A DNA stretch of 64,000 nt from Algorimicrobium algoritergicola (GCF_008086165.1 NZ_VSKL01000002.1:1-64000), one strand, 5' to 3'; shown: positions 38,644-46,786, numbered from the stretch's first letter. A program made the numbers and translations. The notes: generated by a model from the sequence alone, not told the origin.

Positions 38644-39072
38644 TTATTTAAGGTTAATGTTTAGTTCTGTTATAGCTCTTTGTTTTAGTTCTGTTAAATT
38701 TTTGAAATCTCTTTTGTTTTTAGAAATCTCTTGAAAAATTTCTTCTGCGATGTTTTGCTTGTCTGAATTAATAAAACGGTCCGGATGACAGGTTCTGCTC
38801 AATTCTTTGTATAAATCTTTTGAACTATTAATACTATTCATAAGATTGTCCATATCGATATCAGATTTTTTTGCATTCCGAATTTTATCTTTTGATAAAT
38901 CTGCAAATTTCAGACTCTTCTGTTTCTTTTTTATTGTTATAATTAAGAATGCAATAATAATTAGTTCTGCTAATGCTATCCAGAACCATATTGAAAGAGA
39001 ATTTGAATCACTATTGGATATTGTTTCCGTTACCACATGATCCGTTTTTAACTGTAAAAAGATATTTCTCAT
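38644..39072 (-). CDS. Membrane-anchored J-domain-like mini-protein
   Basis: 142 residues. One membrane span (SIWFWIALAELIIIAFLIITI, about 27-47), then a cytosolic part with LYKELSRTCHPDRF (88-100) followed by a helix FQEISKNKRDFKNLTELK. The HPD tripeptide at 96-98 with its flanking helices is the hallmark of DnaJ-type J domains, here with helix I shortened. It may recruit DnaK to the membrane (inference). Confidence 0.6.
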   Translation of the reverse strand: MRNIFLQLKTDHVVTETISNSDSNSLSIWFWIALAELIIIAFLIITIKKKQKSLKFADLSKDKIRNAKKSDIDMDNLMNSINSSKDLYKELSRTCHPDRFINSDKQNIAEEIFQEISKNKRDFKNLTELKQRAITELNINLK

Positions 39073-39078
39073 AAAAAA

Positions 39079-39474
39079 TTAGTTTATAAACCCTCCAATA
39101 TTAGCGTGGTCTTTTAATGCCCATTTAGTTCCGTTGTAACCTTGATTTGCATGAACTTCTAGAGTGTCCCAACCAAGAGATATCATTTTTCTAGTCAGAG
39201 ATTCGTTGTCCAAAACAACTCTACCAATTTCTATTAATTCACTTTTTTCGAGCACTCGTCCAGACAGTGCCTTTATTCTGAATCCGCCGCCTCTCCATTT
39301 TGAAAACGCGTGTTTGTAATTACTATCTCCTTTTGTGATTTTTGCTTCCAGAAGTGTGGGGGCAATTCCAGCAATAAATGAATTTTTTGCTGCTCTATTG
39401 AAATCTTTTACTAATCTGTATCGTTCAGCCATTTCTCCGAACCATTCAGTTACTTCCATTATTTTATGCCACAT
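39079..39474 (-). CDS. Conserved hypothetical protein
   Basis: 131 residues, no signal peptide or membrane span. Helical start (WFGEMAERYRLVKDFNRAAKNSFIAG is the longest helix), then a mixed part with FRIKALSGRVLEKSELIEIG and a glycine- and Asn-rich end. No family recognised. Three bases after the SHOCT-domain gene and six before the J-domain-like gene, so part of the same operon. Confidence 0.55.
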   Translation of the reverse strand: MWHKIMEVTEWFGEMAERYRLVKDFNRAAKNSFIAGIAPTLLEAKITKGDSNYKHAFSKWRGGGFRIKALSGRVLEKSELIEIGRVVLDNESLTRKMISLGWDTLEVHANQGYNGTKWALKDHANIGGFIN

Positions 39475-39477
39475 AAT

Positions 39478-40002
39478 TTATTTATTATTTTCTAAAATTA
39501 TTTTCTTTTCGGCATCATATTCTTCTTGGGTTAAAACGCCTTCATCCAATAGACCTTTTATTTTCGATAACTTGTCGTATTTGTCTGAGCTTGCTTGGAC
39601 TGCGGTATTTTGATCAACACAGTTTTCGACTTCACATGTTGAAATGGCATTTTCGATATCTAATATGTAATTTGTTATATTCCCTCCGCCTACGGTAAAA
39701 TAGACGCCTTTATATCTTTTGTAGTTATACTTAATGATTTTTTTTACGGTTACAATTAGCCCAGCGTTACCTGCACCAAGTCGGTTTTGCTCTGGATTTG
39801 TGGAAACTGCCCAGCCACCAATATTAACATAAACAAATTTCCCATTAGTATCAGAACCGCGCCCAAGCTTAATCTCATCATCTACTTTATAGGTTATTCC
39901 ATTTGACGCTGTGTACGCTTCTAATTTCTCTTGCTTTTTTTGTGCATTTGATAAATTGAAGGCAAAAAGTGCTGTAAAAAGTAATATTGAAATCTTTTTC
40001 AT
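39478..40002 (-). CDS. Secreted protein with C-terminal SHOCT domain
   Basis: 174 residues. Signal peptide MKKISILLFTALFAFNLSNAQ, a beta-rich middle part (VDDEIKLGRGSDTNGKFVYV, YKGVYFTVGGG), and at 141-172 a SHOCT module (YDKLSKIKGLLDEGVLTQEEY), a short helical hairpin common at the ends of membrane or exported proteins. First gene of the five-gene minus-strand group; a lone TTACGG palindrome lies 120 bp upstream. Confidence 0.65.
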   Translation of the reverse strand: MKKISILLFTALFAFNLSNAQKKQEKLEAYTASNGITYKVDDEIKLGRGSDTNGKFVYVNIGGWAVSTNPEQNRLGAGNAGLIVTVKKIIKYNYKRYKGVYFTVGGGNITNYILDIENAISTCEVENCVDQNTAVQASSDKYDKLSKIKGLLDEGVLTQEEYDAEKKIILENNK

Positions 40003-40121
40003 TTTATTTGTTTTTAGGCTATAACTATTCTTTTATTATTTTGAATTTCTGTTGTTACGGAATTCAATTTATAGTTAGTTTCAACTTAAGTGTGAAATTA
40101 GTATGAAATAATGATTTCTCA

Positions 40122-40137
40122 TTACGGTTATCCGTAA
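40122..40137. promoter_or_regulatory. TTACGG-type palindrome upstream of the 39.5-40.0 kb operon
   Basis: TTACGGTTATCCGTAA, a 16-mer with 7-bp arms and a 2-bp centre, 120 bp upstream of the SHOCT-domain gene. The surrounding bases do not match the longer modules A-D, so the palindrome itself looks like the conserved functional part. Confidence 0.55.
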
Positions 40138-40195
40138 AGTGTTGAAAAATAGTATTTTGTTCGTTGGAAGTTTGAAGTAAGAGCATGATCCCAGG

Positions 40196-40222
40196 AAATT
40201 AAAAAAGCCCTAAAAAGGGCTT
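40196..40222 (-). terminator. Rho-independent terminator (minus strand)
   Basis: Stem AAGCCC/GGGCTT with a 6-nt A-rich loop (40205-40222), followed on the minus strand by TTTTTTAATTT. It ends the minus-strand unit 40288-41444. Confidence 0.8.
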
Positions 40223-40287
40223 AAATGTGTATTGTTTAAAAATTTTTAGAGCGTTGTGCAACGGTTTCTAGTGTTAGGTTGCATTTT

Positions 40288-40611
40288 TTATTTTTCATAA
40301 GTTTTTCCATCAGTCGACCATAAATACAAAGTCTCGGAATAACTAAATCTAAAAATTTCTTTTTCCATTATTGGTTCAGCAAGTTTACCAATTAAAATTC
40401 CACGTCCTAAAAGACTAACTCCTGCACCAGATTTTTCTAAAATTCCATCGGCGGAAGCTATAAAAGGTAAATTCAGTCCTGTTCTGAAATATACTATCGA
40501 GGTTCCTTCTGGAATTGCTCCCATTGGATGAATAATAAAAATTCCACAAAAGAATCGGAATAAAAGTCCTAAAATAATAAATGGGATAAGTATTTTTAAA
40601 AATCTTTTCAT
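40288..40611 (-). CDS. Small membrane-anchored protein
   Basis: 107 residues. N-terminal membrane span (RFLKILIPFIILGLLFRFFCGIFII in parts, about 3-27), then PEGTSIVYFRTGLNLPFIASADG and a short outside or inside domain ending in LYLWSTDGKTYEK. No family recognised. Follows the larger lipoprotein gene by 2 bp and is followed by a terminator. Confidence 0.5.
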   Translation of the reverse strand: MKRFLKILIPFIILGLLFRFFCGIFIIHPMGAIPEGTSIVYFRTGLNLPFIASADGILEKSGAGVSLLGRGILIGKLAEPIMEKEIFRFSYSETLYLWSTDGKTYEK

Positions 40612-40613
40612 AT

Positions 40614-41444
40614 TTATAAGTATATTTTTCCTCCCATTGCCTCAAAAGCATCTATAACATTTCGTAAGGCTTGTTTTTGGGATGAATTAATAGTTTTGTC
40701 TTTATAATATTGCTTTCCAATAAATCTAATTTTTACATCTTTTCCATTAGAAACTGCATTCATTATTTCCATTTCTTTTTTGGTTACAGCTCTATCTAAC
40801 CATTCCCAAATTCCGCCAGAACCATTGTCAGTTTCTATTTCTCCATATTTTTCTTCAGCAATTTCATAAGTAATTCCGTCAACTTTGATTACATATCTTT
40901 CTATGAATAACCAATCGTCTGCTGCGTATTGTATTCTTAATCTTAAAAATGGGCTGCCAGTGTTCGACTTTCCGAAATATCCAAAAAATCCGTTGTAGTC
41001 ATTATATTGAGGTGAAGATTTGTCTCGATACCAAGTTATTTCGTTCATATCGTCATATTTCTTTCTCATATTTTTTGTTGCACTGGCAAGTCGTTTTTCC
41101 TCTTCCTTTTTTCTTGCGATTTCTTCTTTCTTTTTGAGTTCAGCTAATTTTTCTATTTCTGAATCAATCTTGGTAAGAAGTTTTTTACCTTTTTCTGCTT
41201 CTGTAGAAACAGGATATTTTTGAATTAAATTATTTAATTCGCTCTTGCTTTTGCTAAAATCTTTTTGCTCAAAATATAAATTTGCTCTTCCAAAAAGTTT
41301 GTCAGCTCCGTTTTTACATTCGTCAATTTCTTTTTTTAATGTTTCGATTTCAGAATTTAATTTATCAACTTCGGATTGAGGAATTCCGCAACTATTTAAA
41401 ATAGTAATTAACAAAATTAAAGTCAGTTTTGTAATTTTATTCAT
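40614..41444 (-). CDS. Lipoprotein with coiled coil and TPR-like helices
   Basis: 276 residues. Lipoprotein signal ITILNSC (Cys19); coiled coil VDKLNSEIETLKKEIDEC; a TPR-like helical pair with YFEQKDFSKSKSELNNLIQKYP; a charged Lys/Glu helix (about 100-130); then a C-terminal beta domain with WLFIERYVIKVDGITYEI and KDVKIRFIGKQYYKD. The last part resembles C-terminal domains found behind long Glu/Lys-rich helices in phage-linked or stress proteins; function unknown. Part of cassette A. Confidence 0.6.
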   Translation of the reverse strand: MNKITKLTLILLITILNSCGIPQSEVDKLNSEIETLKKEIDECKNGADKLFGRANLYFEQKDFSKSKSELNNLIQKYPVSTEAEKGKKLLTKIDSEIEKLAELKKKEEIARKKEEEKRLASATKNMRKKYDDMNEITWYRDKSSPQYNDYNGFFGYFGKSNTGSPFLRLRIQYAADDWLFIERYVIKVDGITYEIAEEKYGEIETDNGSGGIWEWLDRAVTKKEMEIMNAVSNGKDVKIRFIGKQYYKDKTINSSQKQALRNVIDAFEAMGGKIYL

Positions 41445-41479
41445 ATTCTCGATTTGTTTTTCAAATGAAACCTAACAAT

Positions 41480-41720
41480 GTGTATCCAAAATGGTATACA
41501 TATAGCCACAATCTACTAGCCCCATATACTTTCCACATTTCAATCTCACAATATTGAAACTAAAAGTCATCCAAAAAACACGTAAAACCAACTAATTTTC
41601 AGGGCATTATTAAGTTTAGAGTAAATATAATGAAACTCGTTTTATATAAATTACGGGTATCCGTAACAGGGTAATAAAACTATTTAATTTCCGAATTATT
41701 TGTATTGCTATATGCAGATA
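41480..41720 (-). repeat. Conserved upstream module, copy A
   Basis: Aligns on the minus strand with the regions upstream of the genes at 42674, 46787 and 56623. Shared blocks are TTTTAGTTTC-A/T-ATATTG, a stretch around ACGTGTTTTTTGGATGAC, CTGAAAATTAGTTG, and the palindrome TTACGGGTATCCGTAA (41651-41666). The block ATATTG plus a following A/T-rich box resembles a TTG/TAnnTTTG promoter. Confidence 0.65.
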
Positions 41721-41782
41721 CTTACAGAATTTACCCGGTAAAAAATTAATTCAATTTTATTTTTGCAACAATACTTTGTTGT

Positions 41783-42280
41783 CTATAGTGCTTTTTCACA
41801 TAATCTTTCCAATAAATTCTTTTCCGATTCATTTATCAATTCCGAACGTTCGATTCTTTTTGATTTAGAAATGTGATTTCCTTTGTATGGATTCAATAGT
41901 TCATAACTGTTTGTGTCTATTTTTTTCTGAACAATTCTATTCAGTTCTCTTTCTAATTCGTTGGTTTTTTGTCTGCTTTTAATTCTACTTTCTTGATTCA
42001 ATTCATATTCTCCGAAATGACAGTAGAAATATTCATAATTATAATCTTCCGTTTTTCCAATTCTATTCCGAATTTGAGAATGAATTTTATTATGAGAAAA
42101 ATGATTTCCTACTCTTGATATCACAGGATTACAACCGTCTCGATTGTCTCCAACTTTACCAACATATATTTTCTTTAAACCATTTTCGCTTATTGGTGTT
42201 GCAATGAATAAGTAAACTGCCCATTCTCTTTTTGTTGAATGTCCTGATATTTTAAAACTTCCTATTTCCATTATTTTCAA
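41783..42280 (-). CDS. GIY-YIG-like nuclease domain protein (tentative)
   Basis: 165 residues. The order WAVYLFI ... KKIYVGKVGDN ... ISRVGNHFSHNKIHSQIRNRI ... YEYFYCHF fits the strand-turn-strand, conserved Arg and His of GIY-YIG domains, although GIY is replaced by VYL and YIG by YVG. The C-terminal part is a charged helix followed by NPYKGNHISKSK. Its 5' end abuts the tRNA-like structure at 42285-42403 (4 bp), which is of interest since such nucleases are often mobile. Confidence 0.45.
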   Translation of the reverse strand: MKIMEIGSFKISGHSTKREWAVYLFIATPISENGLKKIYVGKVGDNRDGCNPVISRVGNHFSHNKIHSQIRNRIGKTEDYNYEYFYCHFGEYELNQESRIKSRQKTNELERELNRIVQKKIDTNSYELLNPYKGNHISKSKRIERSELINESEKNLLERLCEKAL

Positions 42281-42284
42281 AATT

Positions 42285-42403
42285 TGGTGGAGAAGGGAGG
42301 ATTCGAACCTCCCTACGCACTTCGTCTTGGAATTCGGTTAACAAGTAAACTATTGAAATCTATACTTTATAATCAGAGGAATAAGACCGACTCTTTTCTC
42401 CAC
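42285..42403 (-). other. tRNA-like structure, degenerate or unusual
   Basis: On the minus strand, GTGGAGAA (from 42403) pairs with TTCTCCAC near the other end; the T-arm is canonical (GGAGG-TTCGAAT-CCTCC), followed by CTTCTCC-A-CCA, so CCA is encoded. A D-arm can be drawn (AGAG ... CTCT with GG in the loop) and a variable-arm-like TTC/GAA hairpin exists. The middle, however, is about 25 nt too long and no perfect anticodon arm forms; the best loop is TTGTTAA with two mismatched stem pairs. The genuine tRNA-Met of this window lacks CCA, so this one is probably foreign, or a decayed tRNA serving as an attachment site. Confidence 0.45.
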
Positions 42404-42604
42404 TAGTGCTAATCCCACAACCATACTTTTAATAAAATTTATAAATTTTTCCTTTACAGTACTTTTCTTAATCTGTTCTATTTTTATCATAATCATTGTT
42501 TTTAAGGTTTTTATTAATTCAATTGGATTAATAGTCTGTACAACTCTGATTAAGAGTATAGTAAAATCAATAGACTTGGTAACTTTGAATACCAAAATTT
42601 TCAT
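42350..42604 (-). CDS. Doubtful small ORF overlapping the tRNA-like structure
   Basis: 84 codons with hydrophobic/basic content (DFTILLIRVVQTINPIEL, KKSTVKEKFINFIKSMVVG). It overlaps the 5' half of the tRNA-like structure by 54 bp and has no recognised family. Either a small accessory protein or chance; kept only because the stretch holds nothing else. Confidence 0.25.
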   Translation of the reverse strand: MKILVFKVTKSIDFTILLIRVVQTINPIELIKTLKTMIMIKIEQIKKSTVKEKFINFIKSMVVGLALVEKRVGLIPLIIKYRFQ

Positions 42605-42654
42605 CTCTTAACGAGACTGTATTTTCAATGAACGATTTTTTTTTAGCATTATAG

Positions 42655-44048
42655 CCAATGTTGGCAGCTGCCGTTATTCTTTTTCTACCGTTTCAGGTGT
42701 TATAACATCCTTATTTTCTTCCTTAAAGAATTTCGACTGTGCTTTGAATTCTTTGTATTCAGCTGTTTCTCTATATTCTCTAAGTATTGGAAATTCTTCT
42801 AAACGTTCAATGTTTGTTTGATTAGTTTCGAGGACAATTTGTAAAATATTAATTAATTTTTCTGTTTCACCACGTAATGCAAATAAACCCAATTGAAAAA
42901 TCTCCTTTTTATCAGAATAGTCAGCTTTATTAATTTCCTTTTCAATTGATTTGTAATCGTCTGTTTCTTTTTTACATAACCAATAATTAATTTGAGCAAT
43001 AACTTTATCTACTGGGTTTATTTGAGAGTCATTAATTGAGAAATAACAAAGCCCTTCGCAAATATCCCATCTTGAATGAAGTAAGTTTTCATATACTATT
43101 TCTCCAAGTATTTCTCCTCTTTTTTCATCTTCAGGATTTAGTTTTTTCCAAAGTTCGGCACCTATTAAAATAAATGCCTTTTGCAATTGACAAATTGAAT
43201 TTTCTAGATAATTTTTGTCCACTTCAAGTTGATCACCAACGTCAATATTTTTTCTTAAACTCTCTTTAACTTTTGATATATAGATTGAATTGACAACACC
43301 TCCATTGTGAACAAACAAATTTCGTCTTTGATATATTTCAATAAGTTCATCCATAACTGGTTTAAGATATCCAAGACCTAGACCAATTTCTTCTTTTAGA
43401 AGGCTAGCCCAACTTTCAAAGTTTCCTCTTAGGACTTCATCTATTTTAACATCAATAAGATATTTTTCCGCATCATCGACTGAACTAAACGTTTTTAAAT
43501 CTTTTAAAGTCAAAGTCCTTTTTTGAACACCTGCTGATTCAGGGTGTTCATCATAATAATAGTGTAGAATTTGTGAGAAAAACCATTCTACGTTGCTAAG
43601 TAGTGAGATTAAAGAGTTAGTATAGAGTAAATTAATGTGTTTATTTACTATTTTAGAGTTTGAAATATGGTCTACAATTTTATCGTTGTTGGATTTTATT
43701 TTTATTGAGAAAGATTTAACCTTATTGTCATCAGTTTTGTCTTTTACAATCAAAACTTCTGTTTCCTCCGAATATTTAGTATCAATCTGACTTTGGATTT
43801 TTTCTTGCATTTCTACAAGTTTATCTCTTTCCTCACCTTCCATATCTGTTTGTTCGGTCAATACTTCTTTCAACATTGCAGAAAGAACTAACGGTCTAAC
43901 GTGTTGGTCGTGTTCTTCAACTTTATCATTAAGGAAAGGCTCTATTAATTCCACAAAGTCTCTTAGTCCAATTAGACTTTCATTAAAATCAACTATATGT
44001 TTATCTAGCATTTGCTTAGTGTTTTTTTAGGTTGCTGCCAACAATTGG
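42655..44048. repeat. Cassette B: matched 14/15-bp inverted repeats around the HEPN-motif gene
   Basis: CCAATGTTGGCAGC at 42655-42668, 6 bp past the stop, and GCTGCCAACAATTGG at 44034-44048, 23 bp upstream of the start codon; reverse complements except for one extra base. They enclose exactly one gene (42674-44011). Module B follows upstream. Confidence 0.65.
42674..44011 (-). CDS. HEPN-motif protein, putative RNA-targeting accessory factor
   Basis: 445 residues, no signal peptide. The motif YQRRNLFVHNGGVVN (228-241) gives R-N-x3-H (Arg230, Asn231, His235), the catalytic motif of HEPN-type RNases, in the form seen in MAE_28990/RiboL-PSP-like HEPN proteins. The N-terminal part (1-110) is helical and acidic, the C-terminal part (about 320-430) a helical repeat with GLFALRGETEKLINILQ. 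Such proteins are frequent in defence islands. It is the only gene within cassette B. Confidence 0.55.
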   Translation of the reverse strand: MLDKHIVDFNESLIGLRDFVELIEPFLNDKVEEHDQHVRPLVLSAMLKEVLTEQTDMEGEERDKLVEMQEKIQSQIDTKYSEETEVLIVKDKTDDNKVKSFSIKIKSNNDKIVDHISNSKIVNKHINLLYTNSLISLLSNVEWFFSQILHYYYDEHPESAGVQKRTLTLKDLKTFSSVDDAEKYLIDVKIDEVLRGNFESWASLLKEEIGLGLGYLKPVMDELIEIYQRRNLFVHNGGVVNSIYISKVKESLRKNIDVGDQLEVDKNYLENSICQLQKAFILIGAELWKKLNPEDEKRGEILGEIVYENLLHSRWDICEGLCYFSINDSQINPVDKVIAQINYWLCKKETDDYKSIEKEINKADYSDKKEIFQLGLFALRGETEKLINILQIVLETNQTNIERLEEFPILREYRETAEYKEFKAQSKFFKEENKDVITPETVEKE

Positions 44049-44049
44049 A

Positions 44050-44280
44050 TACAGACAATTGTCTATATCTCCATTATGAAAATATAACGTATTTAGACCC
44101 AAATTAGGAATACGTAGAACTACGTAGTTTTCTGTGTGTCAATAAGTTTTGGGTAAAAATAGGGGAGGGAGGTCTATAAACATTACGGATATCCGTAATA
44201 GGGGAATAAAAAGTGTAAAGGAGTTTGCTCTTAAATCTTGGAAATCGTGGTGTGGCCTCTAGTAGCAATACATTCAGGGT
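44050..44280 (-). repeat. Conserved upstream module, copy B
   Basis: Contains the most symmetric palindrome TTACGGATATCCGTAA (44183-44198), preceded (plus-strand reading) by AATACGTAGAACTACGTAG and followed by GGGGAATAAAAAGTG and CCTCTAGTAGCAA, blocks also present in copies A, C and D. Its first 60 bp are more diverged. Confidence 0.6.
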
Positions 44281-44325
44281 GTAAATAGGTATTGGAAGCG
44301 CGCGTTAAAGCAGATTCTTTTTTTA

Positions 44326-44550
44326 TTATTCTTCTGCTTTGGGGAGTTTTAAGTCCTTGTACACTTCCTTTAATAAGTCTCCTGGATCCACATCTATAGC
44401 TAAAGCAATTAAATACAGTTCATCAGCACGGAGCTTTGTTGTTGCATTTGAACTCAATTGAGAAAGTCTAGCTTGACTAATTCCAGTGCGTCTTGAAACC
44501 ATAGCTCTATTCACTGATTTTTTTGTCAGATACAATCCAAGTGATGTCAT
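44326..44550 (-). CDS. XRE-family helix-turn-helix regulator
   Basis: 74 residues, essentially one Cro/C1-type domain: VNRAMVSRRTGISQARLSQLS (recognition helices), then LRADELYLIALAIDVDPGDLL, the usual end of helices 4 and 5. Small regulators of this type govern neighbouring accessory genes; the divergent HEPN operon 152 bp away (44703) is the natural candidate. Confidence 0.8.
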   Translation of the reverse strand: MTSLGLYLTKKSVNRAMVSRRTGISQARLSQLSSNATTKLRADELYLIALAIDVDPGDLLKEVYKDLKLPKAEE

Positions 44551-44702
44551 AAATATTCCGAATTTTAATAGATAAATATACTTTTAATATAGAAAAATGT
44601 AGAGTTTCTAAACTTTTATTTGGAATTTAATTAGATTATATATAGATTTGTTTAGAATTACTAAAGAATTATTAAGAAAAGTAACATTCTAAATTAACGA
44701 AT

Positions 44703-45869
44703 ATGGACAACGCAACCCAGACAACCCAGAGCCAGATTATAGCCAAACTAGTAGCGCTTTTAGACGTAAAATATATTTACGAGTCAGACACCCTGTTGGC
44801 AGGTAGCAACAAACCGTTACTAATTGTGGTGCTTTCAGAGTCCTGTTCGGCTTTAACACAAAAGTTATCGGCCATGGTTGCCAAAATATGTCAGGAAGAA
44901 ACCGCTATGCTATACCGGATATTCCCATTGGACTATGCCGAGGAACAACTTATAGCGGACAACCTATTTTTTGTGTATCACTGCAGCTGGGATAAACTAA
45001 TTTATCAAAGTCCCCAGGCCGAACCGGATCGGTTTCAGGAATACCAAATCCCCCAAAACACACCCAACAACCTACAAGCAAGCTTTAAAAAAGAAGGCCA
45101 AAAACTAGCGGGCTTTTTAGAGGGGGCCACTTTTTTTATGGACAACCATCAGTTGTCCCATGCGGCCTATATGCTGCACCAGTACATTGAACTGTGGTTT
45201 CGGTTTGCAGCGCTTATTACCATGGGCAAGGCGCGTAAAAGCCATCGTATAAAAGAACTGCAAACCTATATCAAGGACTTTGGGCCAGACCTCGGAAATC
45301 TGTTTGATACGGAAATAGAGGAGGAGCACAGCTTGTTACAGCTGTTGGATGCGGCTTATATAACGGCGCGCTATGAAAACCACTATCATATTAATTCGGA
45401 ACAGCTCCAACGGATCCTGGAGAAAGCCAAAGCCCTAGAAGCCATGGTAACCCGTATATATACAACCCTATGGGAGGCCTGTACAAATCCCCTAACAAAT
45501 CCAAAAGAACGTCGGGAACCCCATGCGTCATGCCCGCCACCAAATGCCACCGAAAAGGCTGATTTTATACAATCGTTATCCGAACGGGATTTTCCCAGCT
45601 TAAAACCCCATCGGGTAAGAACCGGTTTGTACACCATGGAACTGCTTACAGAAGGCTATTTGGATACCGCCTACATGATAGCCAATCTGGTAAAAGTCTG
45701 TTTACTGGCTATGGAATCCGACTACTGTGGGACGCGGTACATTCCCGATCCAGAATTTAATATTAAAGAAGTGTTGGGGTATATCCTGGATATGATACCC
45801 TATACCGAAATGGAGATGCTAGACACCATCAGAGATGAAGCTTTAAAAACAGCCATAGACGACCAATAA
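44703..45869 (+). CDS. Nucleotidyltransferase-like / HEPN-domain protein with C-terminal repeat domain
   Basis: 388 residues. N-terminal part (1-110) has the outline of a degenerate MNT-type domain (KPLLIVVLSESCS). Residues about 135-250 are a HEPN domain (LSHAAYMLHQYIELWFRFA ... AYITARYENHY). The last 80 residues form a domain (LLTEGYLDTAYMIANLVKVC ... MIPYTEMEMLD) that recurs in the next two small genes. Higher GC and different codon use than the neighbours suggest transfer. Eight-base gap to the next gene. Confidence 0.7.
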   Translation: MDNATQTTQSQIIAKLVALLDVKYIYESDTLLAGSNKPLLIVVLSESCSALTQKLSAMVAKICQEETAMLYRIFPLDYAEEQLIADNLFFVYHCSWDKLIYQSPQAEPDRFQEYQIPQNTPNNLQASFKKEGQKLAGFLEGATFFMDNHQLSHAAYMLHQYIELWFRFAALITMGKARKSHRIKELQTYIKDFGPDLGNLFDTEIEEEHSLLQLLDAAYITARYENHYHINSEQLQRILEKAKALEAMVTRIYTTLWEACTNPLTNPKERREPHASCPPPNATEKADFIQSLSERDFPSLKPHRVRTGLYTMELLTEGYLDTAYMIANLVKVCLLAMESDYCGTRYIPDPEFNIKEVLGYILDMIPYTEMEMLDTIRDEALKTAIDDQ

Positions 45870-45876
45870 AAAAGCC

Positions 45877-46215
45877 ATGACAGATACAAACAAATTACAA
45901 GCTATCCGGGAGCACCTCCAAAACCTCTCGGGCCTCCGAGAAGAACCTTTTGGAAATAGAATCAGAAAAACCGTGGGGTTTGAAGTGTTGGACCAGGCGG
46001 ACATGACCAATTCCATATCAGCCCTTTTGGAAGTCTGTTATTATGCGCTGGATGGCCATGGCAGTTTTGTGGAATCCAAGCATCCCCATAAAACGCCTAT
46101 AGCTAGTGTAACCAAAGTTATTGAGATGGTCATTGACCTCTTGCCTCACGACCAAATGTATGGATTGGATAACATTACCGAAATACTAGCGGATGGGGCT
46201 AGCAAAAAAGCCTAA
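45877..46215 (+). CDS. Small protein carrying the same C-terminal domain (operon gene 2)
   Basis: 112 residues, no signal. Residues about 30-105 (FEVLDQADMTNSISALLEVC ... DLLPHDQMYGLDNI) match the C-terminal domain of the HEPN protein upstream: a hydrophobic helix with VC, a loop with several prolines or His, then a helix ending in LLP-x2-(E/Q)M-x2-LD-x-I. Function unknown. Cotranscribed with its neighbours. Confidence 0.6.
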   Translation: MTDTNKLQAIREHLQNLSGLREEPFGNRIRKTVGFEVLDQADMTNSISALLEVCYYALDGHGSFVESKHPHKTPIASVTKVIEMVIDLLPHDQMYGLDNITEILADGASKKA

Positions 46216-46269
46216 AAGGATAACAGGGTGTCATAACATGTATGAACCACCAATTAAATTGCAAGCCAG

Positions 46270-46593
46270 ATGAAAGCAAAAAAAAAGAAACTCAAAGCCC
46301 TCTTGAAATCAGCCAAGCAGCACTTGGACACTTTAGAACCGTCTGATATTCAAAAACAGCAATTTAAAGCCAAGTATTTGCAGTTTGAAGGGTATCAAGA
46401 TGTGTTTATAACCATAGAAGCCTTAATTAATGTGAGTATTTTGGCCACGCAAGGTGATGTGTATGCACCGCCACGCATAAAAAATCATGGAAGCGACATT
46501 CGGAAAACTTTGGAGCTGGCACAAAAACTCTTGCCGTTTGAGGAAGGCGCATTCCTGGATGAGGTGAATGCCTTATTAAACCAAGAAAAGTAG
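46270..46593 (+). CDS. Small protein carrying the same domain (operon gene 3)
   Basis: 107 residues. A basic start (MKAKKKKLKALLKSAKQH), then FEGYQDVFITIEALINVSIL ... KLLPFEEGAFLDEV, the same 75-residue domain as in the two genes before. It lies 54 bp after gene 2. Function unknown; the three genes look like one system built from one domain. Confidence 0.6.
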   Translation: MKAKKKKLKALLKSAKQHLDTLEPSDIQKQQFKAKYLQFEGYQDVFITIEALINVSILATQGDVYAPPRIKNHGSDIRKTLELAQKLLPFEEGAFLDEVNALLNQEK

Positions 46594-46737
46594 GTGTAGG
46601 GCGGGTGTTCTAAATAAATAAGTAACACAACGGCTATAGCATTTACAGTCTAAATACATTTTCTGATATCAGGATGTAGTGATTACGAAATTTATAGAGG
46701 TATTTTAGTGACATGGAAGTATGGCTTTACTGCTTGC

Positions 46738-46758
46738 TTATCGGGAGGCCCGATTTTG
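46738..46758 (+). terminator. Possible terminator after the HEPN operon
   Basis: ATCGGG-AGG-CCCGAT (46740-46754) followed by TTT. The stem is short and 146 bp from the last stop; it is also near the 3' end of the convergent map gene. Confidence 0.4.
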
Positions 46759-46786
46759 ACTCCGTTACTTGGTTGTACCCAGGTAT

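Larger units (their letters stand above)
40272..41477. repeat. Cassette A: matched 9-bp inverted repeats around the 40.3-41.4 kb gene pair
   Basis: TGTTAGGTT at 40272-40280, 7 bp beyond the 3' end of the pair, and its perfect reverse complement AACCTAACA at 41469-41477, 24 bp upstream of the start codon. The transcript leader and trailer could therefore pair with each other. Module A lies directly upstream. Confidence 0.55.

Noticed and set aside
40415-40651. Minus-strand frame of 78 codons across the 40.6 kb gene junction
   Set aside because: Overlaps two better supported genes in another frame.
40253-41480. Integron gene cassette with attC
   Set aside because: ACCTAAC and GTTAGGT resemble integron core sites, but each lies on a different side of the gene, other cassettes use different words, and no integrase is present.
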